Assembly: GCA_029339505.1 (NCBI GenBank)
Contig: JAQISU010000033.1
Location: 3,175,001-3,239,000, forward strand
Direction of reading: 5' to 3'
Length of the DNA: 64,000 bases
From: Unio delphinus
Taxonomy: Eukaryota > Mollusca > Bivalvia > Unionida > Unionidae
Program-made: the position numbers and the translations under genes
The notes under the pieces: model-generated
Seen by the model: the letters and a program-made list of their open reading frames with translations, nothing else
What the model was told of the DNA's origin: nothing
Database searches by the model: none
In this document: positions 55,852 through 64,000 of the stretch, in pieces
Layout: the number at the start of each line of letters is the position of its first letter
Position numbering within the stretch: position 1 is the stretch's first letter

Positions 55852-57500
55852 AACTGTCAATCAAGTACCTATATACCACCTAATAAACTGAATTACTAAA
55901 TGACTACTGTCAGTCAAGTACCTATATACCACCTAATAAACCGAATTAATTGATATCGAACTGTCAATAATAAACCCAATTACTAAATAATCATTGTCAA
56001 TCAAGTACCTATCCACCACCTAATAAACCAAATTAATAAATGACTACTGTCAATCAAGTACCTATATACCACCTAATAAACCAAATTAATAAATGACTAC
56101 TGTCAATCAAGTACCTATATACCACCTAATAAATCAAATTAATAAATGACTACTGTCAATCAAGTACCTATACACCACCTAATAAACCGAATTAATAGAT
56201 GGCGAACTGTCAATCAAGTACCTATACACCACCTAATAAACTGAATTAATAGATGGCAAACTGTCAATCAAGTACCTATATACCACTTAATAAACTGAAT
56301 TAATAGATGGCAAACTGTCAATCAAATACCTATACACCACCTAATAAACCAAATTAATAGATGGCGAACTGTCAATCAAGTACCTATATACCACCTAATA
56401 AACCAAATTAATAAATGACTACTGTCAATCAAGTACCTATATACCACCTAATAAACCAAATTAATAAATGACTACTGTCAATCAAGTACCTATATACCAC
56501 CTAATAAACCAAATTAATAAATGACTACTGTCAATCAAGTACCTATATACCACCTAATAAACCAAATTAATAGATGGCAAATTGTCAATCAAGTACCTAT
56601 ATACCACCTAATAAACTGAATTAATAGATGGCAAACTGTCAATCAAGTACCTATATACCACCTAATAAACCGAATTAATAGATGGCAAACTGTCAATCAA
56701 GTACCTATATACCACCTAATAAACCGAATTTATAGATGTCGAACTGTCAATAATAAACCCAATTACTAAATAATCACTGTCAATCAAGTACCTATATACC
56801 ACCTAATAAACCAAATTAATAAATGACTACTGTCAATCAAGTACCTATATACCACCTAATAAACCAAATTAATAAATGACTACTGTCAATCAAGTACCTA
56901 TATACCACCTAATAAACCAAATTAATAAATGACTACTGTCAATCAAGTACCTATACACCACCTAATAAACCGAATTAATAGATGGTAAACTGTCAATCAA
57001 GTACCTATACACCACCTAATAAACCGAATTAATAGATGGCGAACTGTCAATCAAGTACCTATATACCACCTAATAAACTGAATTAATAGATGGCAAACTG
57101 TCAATCAAGTACCTATACACCACCTAATAAACCGAATTAATAGATGGCAAACTGTCAATCAAGTACCTATACACCACCTAATAAACCGAATTAATAGATG
57201 GCAAACTGTCAATCAAGTACCTATATACCACCTAATAAACCGAATTAATAGATGGCAAGCTGTCAATCAAGTACCTATATACCACCTAATAAACTGAATT
57301 ACTAAATGACTACTGTCAATCAAGTACCTATATACCACCTTATAAACTGAATTAATAGATGTTGAACTGTCAATAATAAACCCAATTACTAAATAATCAC
57401 TGTCAATCAAGTACCTATACACCACCTAATAAATTAAATTAATAAATGACTACTGTCAATCAAGTACCTATATACCACCTAATAAACTGAATTACTTAAT
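55852..57500. repeat. Minisatellite, 53-bp unit, about 31 copies, with subtypes and higher-order order
   Basis: Units contain CTGTCAATCAAGTACCTATA and CCACCTAATAAACCAAATTA. The period of 53 bp was checked at 56421 and 56474. Two main subtypes end AATAAATGACTA or AATAGATGGCAA, and they occur in blocks. A shortened form (CTGTCAATAATAAACCCAAT) appears at 55961, 56744 and 57367, marking larger duplicated blocks. Each unit has frequent TAA in all frames, so no long ORF results. Confidence 0.97.
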
Positions 57501-57607
57501 GGCCAAAGTCTAATGACATTGAACAATTGTTTGACAACTTTATTTGCAACATTTTCTAAATAAACACACTGAATAGAATTTGATTGAACTTGATTCAAAC
57601 TGTTTTG

Positions 57608-57689
57608 GTATGTGTAGCGCTTAGAGCTTCTAAAGATTAGGTGCTATACAAAGTCCTCATTATTATTATTATTATTATTATGAATCCAT

Positions 57690-57740
<51 letters not shown>
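57608..57740 (+). mobile_element. LINE/SINE 3' tail with (ATT)n, followed by (AAT)n
   Basis: TGTAGCGCTTAGAGCTTCTA then AAGATTAGGTGCTATACAAA and (ATT)n at 57659-57681. The block folds through AGCGC…GTGCT and matches those at about 4500 and 44800. Ten bases later an (AAT)n of about 16 units (57691-57740) follows, complementary to the (ATT)n. Confidence 0.75.
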
Positions 57741-57759
57741 TGAAAGCATTCAGTTCAAG

Positions 57760-58045
57760 GGTTCTTAAAAATTGTTCAGATTCTGTTGATCCTCTATCAA
57801 ATATGGCTGCTGTTACTTAAAAAAGAATAAAAACTTTAAACAATATCTCACAAACTACTTAACAAAATTTCAGGAGATTTGCTGGAAAACATCCTGGCTC
57901 AGATGGCTTTGAATTTAAAAAATGATAAAGCTCCATTATCAGTTATGGCCACCAGTACTAAACATAGAATAACCTAAAAATGGCTCCTGAAAAGACTTCT
58001 CAAACAGAATATGACCAAATTTGACAGAGAGCATCCAATCATGAT
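57760..58045. repeat. Degenerate long-period repeat zone, third occurrence
   Basis: ATCAAATATGGCTGCTGTTA, ATGGCCACCAGTACTAAACA and ACCAAATTTGACAGAGAGCA repeat the vocabulary of 14440-15880 and 52140-53100. Confidence 0.55.
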
Positions 58046-58549
58046 GCATAAATGATAAAAAAAAGTTTTTCATTTTTTTTATTTTACCTCGAAAAATGCG
58101 TTTTTTTTACATTATTTATATTTTTGCATTTTTTATATTTGGTACTTCCATTCTCTTTTATCTTCGGCCATACAGGCGGTTCTCTGTCATACTCAATGTT
58201 ATCTGGTCTATGGTTTAAAACTTTTGACATTTTTTCATATTTGTATCACTGAAACTTTAAAACTGGTAAGTAGCATGTAAATAAATAAAATATTGATTTT
58301 TGTGTTGCCTAAAATACTACTGGAATATTTTTTTTATTTATTAAGAAAAAAATGTGGTTTTTTTTACATTTTTTATTTTAATTTTAACGTTTGTAACATC
58401 TATGGCATAAAGTAAATGTATACAAATGGTGAATCAGCCATAAAAATTGCTACAACTAAGCATATACAAAAATTTAAACTTTCTTCTCTAAAACTATTAA
58501 AATAGAAACTTGATAGGAAGTATCCTATACATGCCTATTAAACCAGTTA
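58046..58549. other. T-rich DNA, nothing recognised
   Basis: Many T runs; a 66-codon Phe-rich frame at 58052-58252 is a composition artefact. Confidence 0.5.
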
Positions 58550-58556
58550 GGTAACC

Positions 58557-58790
58557 TAGGATGTCTAGGACTGGGATATCATACCACAGACATGCAGCAT
58601 TATGTTCCGCCCAGTATCATTATCCTGACACCAGGCCGACCATTTCTAACACCAACATGTAAATGATGAGAGCAAAGTGAGGCAGCTGCTAGTACCATTT
58701 TTATAAGTCTTTGTTATGACATGGATGGGGTTCAAACCTGTGACCTCCCACCTCTGAGACAGATGCTCTAACCACTTAGGCCACAAGATT
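58557..58790 (-). mobile_element. SINE-B copy 6, 3' part lost
   Basis: The minus-strand head is well kept at the right (complement of GTGGCCTAAGTGGTTAGAGC at about 58766-58785; complement of GACCTCCCACCTCTGAGAC). The body contains the complement of AATGATACTGGGCGGAACAT. The terminal ~60 bp and the (CA)n tail are absent at the left, so the copy is truncated or rearranged. No target-site duplication. Confidence 0.88.
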
Positions 58791-59965
58791 GGTCCATATT
58801 TTGTTTATAAGGAGGGTACTAGGAGATCAGAAAACTTCATATTTAAGTAAAGAAAATTAGAATCTTTACATTCCCAACCAGTTGTCTCATAAGATGGACT
58901 ACTGCACTGTGGATTTTGATTTATGTTATGGTATTTATTTTCAATGCAGTTAGTCACAAAATATTTTCAGATTTATCTTTTGCATTTGTAGAATTTAAAA
59001 TGACTACCATAAAACAATATGCTTTTACCTTGAAACAATCTTCCATATTTAATTACTGGGAGATAAAACCATTGTCTTAAAAAATGTCGGATCATAATGG
59101 CCATGCCCATTTCGTGCTTGGAAATTTCTTCTATAAAAGTCATGTTTTATAGTCACCAGCTTTCCAATTAATTGCCAGGTGTTTTCTGACCAAATTGTAA
59201 AGTGGCTGAATGAATGATCTGAATGTGAATAAAGAATTTAATTTCCAAAGAAAGACATCATTTAGGTAAAGACATTGTCATAATAATTGAGAATTGATGT
59301 GTAAATTTATCTTTTCTAGCTTATAAATATTATACTCAAGTCAGTCATCAGTGTAACTTTTAATGTGTAAATTTATCTTTTCTAGCTTATAATTATTATA
59401 CTCAGTTAGTCATCAGTTGGTTAATGTCTTCATTGGTACTTAAGAATTTGAATAAAGGAACAATATTGCTTCGAAATTCATCCTTAGGGCAAACACTCAT
59501 TCTTACAGTTAGCTTTCGATTAATGGTGTTGGTGTTGGTGTGGGTTGGATGTATTGATCTGCATAATGCAGTCATAAAAAAAGATTTTAAAATATCAAAT
59601 TTGACTGATACAACTAAAATAAGTCTTTGTACACCCTAGAAGTTGGGACAGCCTTAATTATTCACTAAAAGTAAGTTCTGCTCCATGAAAGTTGGTTGAC
59701 AAAATCATACTGTTTTAATTGAGTTTGGGGACACATGAATTTTTTGTGTACTGAGAAATAAACAAGACTATCAGAAAAAATTAGCAAAAAAAAAAGCAAA
59801 AGTAGATTGGATTGGACAAAAGTGCCCAGAAATAGAGAGCAGTCTGATAAAGAATAGCAGGAAAAAGGCATAAAAAATTGTGAAAGATCTCACCAGACAG
59901 AAACAGCCAAGAGTCAGTACCATTCAAGACGAAAATAGAAAATACGTCACTACAGATCTAGGCTA
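58791..59965. other. AT-rich DNA with a 65-bp duplication
   Basis: A two-copy tandem repeat of about 65 bp (TGTGTAAATTTATCTTTTCT) lies at 59297-59416. Nothing else recognised. Confidence 0.6.
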
Positions 59966-59967
59966 AA

Positions 59968-60050
59968 GTGATGGTTGGAACTGAACCTTCAGTCTTATTG
60001 TCATGGGTTCAATGCATTGACCACCATACCACCACCACTGGGTTTTCATC
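59968..60050 (-). other. tRNA-like sequence, possible SINE head
   Basis: On the minus strand, GGTGGTATGGTGGTCAATGC (A-box-like) and GGTTCAGTTCC (B-box-like) are spaced as in a tRNA. I cannot fold a full cloverleaf. It is probably a decayed tRNA-derived head and not a functional tRNA gene. Confidence 0.35.
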
Positions 60051-60161
60051 TCAGAAGTTTATAAATAATGATACAGATGGGTTAAGTACTGATCAAGGAA
60101 TATGTTTTAAGGGCGGGATTATGAACAGTTTTTGTTAAGACCAGAATCTGGTGTCCAGGAT

Positions 60162-60162
<1 letters not shown>

Positions 60163-60246
<84 letters not shown>
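60163..60246. repeat. (CA)n (GA)n compound microsatellite
   Basis: About 31 CA units (60163-60225), then about 10 GA units. Confidence 0.98.
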
Positions 60247-60312
60247 TTTCAGGTAAACAAAGCCACACATTTGATTGAAAATGATGGTTTTGCATGCCAT
60301 TTTTTTTTTCTC

Positions 60313-60380
60313 TGGTGGGTTAGTGGTTAGAATCTCCACCTTGGAAGTGGTAGGTCATGGGCTTCAACCCTGATCTATAT
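60313..60380 (+). other. tRNA-like head, possible isolated SINE promoter
   Basis: GTGGGTTAGTGGTTAGAATC (A-box-like) and GGGCTTCAACCC (B-box-like) lie about 35 bp apart. The layout is like the SINE-B head but with different sequence, and no SINE-B body follows. Possibly a third SINE family. Confidence 0.45.
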
Positions 60381-60719
60381 CTAAAAAAATCTATATCACT
60401 GAATGCAATAGACATGTTTTACTTGCCATTTTGAATTTTTGTCACAATGTGATTATTGATGGTAACTCAATCAGTAACAGAATGGAACTAATCTACCTTG
60501 AGAACAGAGTGCACTCAATTGCTACCAATCTTATACATGTTCACATACATTTGTAATGTACACAGAGATTACATAACTGAATTAATTACTAAATGATGTA
60601 AATTGTAAATACATAACAGATGAAGTTATTTTCAGTCTTCACAAGTCAAAGTTAAGCTCTTTTACAGCACATACTGATCTATATTTATATACTAAAAGTA
60701 TCTGAAGGAGGTGGATATG
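60381..60719. other. AT-rich DNA, nothing recognised
   Basis: No feature seen. Confidence 0.5.
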
Positions 60720-62275
60720 CCCTGTGGTATTAATTATGATTTAGATGTCATCCATTTAATACACCTATAATGAAAAGCTGACATGCTAGAAAGTTTTTTG
60801 ATTTTTTTTGGGATATTATTTCATTTAATGAATGGCCTTAGAGTATTGAAAAATTCTTTCTTTGGTTTTGGAATTGGCAAGTTCTTGTCTCTCATTGATG
60901 TAAGATTTTAGGCTGCCATTAGTTTCTCAGCATTTAACATTATTTCTTGAGTAAACTGGATCCGACTTGGTAGAACTTTTATACATTAGTTTGGTTTTTG
61001 TTTGAAGTTGTTCTTATTAAGGTACTTTGTTTAATGTATTCATTGTCTATAATGTTTTTAGGTTGCCCATCTTGTATTATCATACAGACTTATCTTTGGA
61101 GCTGAAAATATTTCTTAGTATTGACATCAGAAGTATTTTCCAATATAATGTTATAGTTGTCAAAATGAGGCTGAAAGTAGCTTTTGTGAAAAAACAACAC
61201 CAGACTGTTTTGGAATGATATTCTTTTTTGTTTTTTATATACAAAGACAGAGATTTGTTTTTTGTAGTCAGACTAAAATGATCAAACCAAAGTAAATTAT
61301 TGTCGACAAGTATACCATGAATTTTGTTCTTGGAAACCACTTTCAGTTTTTCATTATTATAGGAAAGGTTCAATTCATCTGTCTTTCATTTTGCTTTTGT
61401 TTCTGTCTTGTTATTAATGAAACCTTTGTTTTTATCTGTATTTACAATCTTGCCATTCCCCAAACACCATATTTTAAGCTTCTTGAATGCAGTTTGAAGA
61501 TTATTTTCTAATTCAGATTTGCTGCTGTTTTTGTCAGAGGAAGTAGCATCATCAGCATATAGGTCAGTTGATGGTACTTGAGAAGAAGATCATTTATGAA
61601 AATAACTAACAAAAGTGGTTCAAGTATAGATCCTTGTGGTACACCAGTTGATTTTTGGGGCCCTGAGTGGTCTAAAAGGCAATTAGTTACAGATCACTGC
61701 CATCTCACCTCTGTGTGCGTGGGTTCGAGTCTCAGATTCGGCCAATGTGGGTATGTGAGAAAGCTTGCCAGTAGGTTCTTGTGGGTCGGTGGTTCTTTCC
61801 GGGGGTTTCCTGGCTTCTTTCTTCACCATTAATACTGGCTGCCATGTATAACCTATCATGTCCTGAAAAATGGCGTTAGACCCCACAACAACAACAACAT
61901 GTCAATTTAAAGTCATTTTCAGAAATTGATCATTCAAGTATGAAGTAAGCCATTTGTGAGCTGTGCCATTACATTGGTTGATTTTTGATTTTTCTATAAG
62001 TTCTTGATCACCAAGATTAAAAACTTGTAGAAAATCAATCATAACACTCCCAGCTAAGCTTCCTTCATCAAAATCCAGCAGCCATGTGTCAATCATTGAT
62101 ATCATTGTTGTTTCACAGGAATTATTTTGTCTAAAACCAGATTGTTTTTCATGAAGATGTTTGTGCTCATTGAGAAAAGTCATTAATGACTGCTGCACAT
62201 GCATTCCAATTATTTTGAGAGTTGGAAGGATAGAAATTGGCAGATAGCCTAGGGCCTGTCATATCATGTCCTGTG
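60720..62275 (-). pseudogene. LINE reverse-transcriptase remnant (CR1/Jockey-like), split by a SINE
   Basis: On the minus strand, reading from 62275 down, the order of motifs is a non-LTR reverse transcriptase. P-I-S-I-L-P-T-L comes first (about 62245). H-E-K-Q-S-G-F-R-Q-N-N-S-C-E-T and D-T-W-L-L-D-F-D-E-G-S follow (open from 62204 to 61904), with I-D-F-L-Q-V-F in the first catalytic block. After a SINE come G-T-P-Q-G-S-I-L-E-P-L-L and a decayed 'YADD'-type region (about 61570). Then N-K-I-H-G-I-L-V-D-N-N-L (about 61310), and a C-terminal N-L-P-I-P-K-P-K-K-E piece near 60870. Stops and shifts are numerous and there is no endonuclease part, so it is dead and 5'-truncated. Confidence 0.82.
61657..61903 (+). 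mobile_element. SINE-A copy 9, inserted in the LINE remnant
   Basis: The head lacks part of the A box (CCTGAGTGGTCTAAAAGG) but has a good B box (GGGTTCGAGTCTCAG). The body contains CTGGCTGCCATGTATAACCT, with an ACAACAACAACA tail. It separates the LINE segments coding for '…S-Y-L-N-D-Q-F-L-K-M-T' and 'G-T-P-Q-G-S-I-L', which are adjacent in this family. Flanks TTGATTTTT and TCAATTTAA are a possible decayed duplication. Confidence 0.9.
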
Positions 62276-62799
62276 TTGTTTTGGTATTATAATTATTTCA
62301 CAGATATTTTAAAACTAAATTAAAAACTTATTTCAGGAATTTTGTCTTCTGATAACCTTTCAGCACAAAATCTGAAATGTGATTTGTCTGATACAGCTTT
62401 CGATTCTGTAATGTTTGAGGCCACATTCAGAAAAAGTCATTGTACAAGATTGTAAATGGTCATTTGTGCATGTATCATCAATGGAATATCACTCTTGTTC
62501 TTGGATTTTCAAATCGTGTCCAGATTGTTTTGTGGTTGTTCTTGTTTTCATCAGTAACTTTTATATGTAGATGTGGCTGATGGCGAATAATTCAACCATA
62601 TTAAAAGTGATCCACTGAAGCTGAATATTCTTGCCTGAATGGCTTTTGTATTTTTGTCTGTACTATTCTGTGTTGTTGGTTAGTACAAAATGTGCTCCTG
62701 TTGGAGTCAACACCTTGTTGGTTCTGTTAGTTCATGATGTGTTGTGTTGTATATCCTTGAAAACTGGAATTCAGCGCAAGTAAACCTGACATGAAAACA
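62276..62799. other. AT-rich DNA, nothing recognised
   Basis: No feature seen. Confidence 0.5.
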
Positions 62800-62950
62800 C
62801 ATTGCTTTTGATGACCATCTCTCCTAGATGGCCCTATGTTTGGAAGATCACCTGCTCTGAAAGGCCAATTTTGGGAAGGTCACTATTTTTGAAGATCACC
62901 TGCTCTGAAAAGCCAGGTTTTGGATGATCATCTTTCTGGAAGGCTAGCTT
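62800..62950. repeat. Degenerate ~55-bp tandem repeat, about 2.5 copies
   Basis: GAAGATCACCTGCTCTGAAA occurs at about 62849 and 62898, followed by GGCCAATTTT or GCCAGGTTTT. Weaker copies flank them. Confidence 0.8.
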
Positions 62951-63461
62951 TAAATGACATTTCTGAAGCACTGTTCAGCTGTGCTAATGCTAAGACTTCA
63001 ATCAAGAAAACAACCTGTCTTGAGAAACCAATATTTATTGGCAGAAGAGCTGGTCACTCAAGACACATTTTGTTGTATTGTTTTTTTTCAATCAGTATTA
63101 AGTTGTTTTAAATTCATTTTACTATTTCAAGAAAACAGCATGACCTACTTAATGTATATCAACTAATGCAAGTACCTTTTAATGGGTGTTTTTATCAAGT
63201 TCTCTAGACATCATTGGCCAGATTCTTCCAGACAAGGAAGCTACAAAAGTGATTTAGAAGACGGTCCCTTGTATGTTGGTGGTTTAATCAATATACGATG
63301 TAATCAAACACATTATTTTGGTCGGTACTAGATGTTTATAGCGATTCTGATACTATCACAAAGTATAAAAAAGAAATTTTTAGATTTAGCAAGGAAAGTA
63401 TTAGTAAGTTTTGCCACCATTTTAATGTTGACAAGACAATGATATGCATATAAACATTCAA
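62951..63461. other. AT-rich DNA, nothing recognised
   Basis: Overlapping frames of 63-70 codons at 62920-63166 have no motif. Confidence 0.5.
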
Positions 63462-63471
63462 GTCCAAACAA

Positions 63472-64000
63472 GCGGTTCCAAAAATTGGTAAATGTAATCT
63501 AGCATATTAATTACAACAGTTCCAAAAATTGGTAAATGTAATCTAGCATATTAATTACAGCAGTTCCAAAAATTGGTAAATGTAATCTAGCATATTAATT
63601 ACAACAGTTCCAAATATTGGTAAATGTAATCTAGCATATTAATTACAGCAGTTCCAAATATTGGTAAATGTAATCTAGCATATTAATTACAGCAGTTCCA
63701 AATATTGGTAAATGTAATCTAGCATATTAATTACAACAGTTCCAAATATTGGTAAATGTAATCTAGCATATTAATTACAGCAGTTCCAAATATTGGTAAA
63801 AGTAATCTAGCATATTAATTACAACAGTTCCAAATATTGGTAAATGTAATCTAGCATATTAATTACAACAGTTCCAAATATTGGTAAATGTAATCTAGCA
63901 TATTAATTACAGCAGTTCCAAATATTGGTAAATGTAATCTAGCATATTAATTACAGCAGTTCCAAATATTGGTAAATGTAATCTAGCATATTAATTACAA
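63472..64000. repeat. Minisatellite, 44-bp unit, at least 12 copies, runs off the window
   Basis: Units contain CAGTTCCAAATATTGGTAAA and TGTAATCTAGCATATTAATT. The period of 44 bp was checked at 63487 and 63531. The first units carry AAAAATTGG in place of AAATATTGG, and ACAACAG/ACAGCAG alternate. The right end lies beyond the window. Confidence 0.97.

Overview
The window is AT-rich animal nuclear DNA and, as far as it can be read by eye, contains no recognisable intact host gene or exon. It looks like an intergenic or intronic stretch of an invertebrate genome. The mix of repeats points to a mollusc, probably a bivalve or gastropod. The reasons are tRNA-headed SINEs with (CA)n tails, LINE 3' ends carrying (ATT)n, (TTGA)n or (GAT)n tails, a DIRS-like retroelement, many short non-autonomous DNA transposons, and a large number of unrelated minisatellites. 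The phylum is an inference from remembered families, not from a database search.

Layout. At 1-11.3 kb, sparse AT-rich DNA holds a 170-bp hAT-type MITE with an intact 8-bp duplication, SINE fragments, two LINE 3' ends and copies of a fold-back MITE. From 11.7 to 26.4 kb there is a run of minisatellites with units of 21, 45, ~28, 71/72, 43, 24 and 57 bp, separated by SINEs and degenerate repeats. At 28.3-33.2 kb lie a SINE remnant, a second hAT-type MITE and a decayed DIRS-like retroelement split by a ~504-bp MULE-like MITE. At 33.4-47.4 kb are SINEs of both families, short arrays (52, 63, 119, 44 and 19 bp units), fold-back MITEs and an RTE-like LINE end. From 49.5 to 57.7 kb is a second cluster of large arrays (47, 29, 38 and 53 bp units) with a perfect 72-bp palindrome and a SINE. 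At 58.5-64 kb are more SINE heads, a LINE reverse-transcriptase remnant split by a SINE, and a 44-bp array running off the window.

Two SINE families dominate. SINE-A (10 copies) has a tRNA-Leu/Ser-like head and an (ACA)n tail. SINE-B (6 copies) has another tRNA-like head and a (CA)n tail. Several copies keep target-site duplications, which fix their ends exactly and show that microsatellite tails travel with the elements.

Nested insertions give relative ages: SINE-A into a LINE, SINE-A into a degenerate minisatellite, SINE-B into the edge of the 47-bp array, and the MULE-like MITE into the DIRS-like element. Long open frames inside the minisatellites come from unit lengths divisible by three without stops and are not called as genes. 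I found no convincing new biological system. The best leads are the array architecture (higher-order repeats and hairpin-bearing units), the perfect palindrome, and SINE-driven microsatellite birth.
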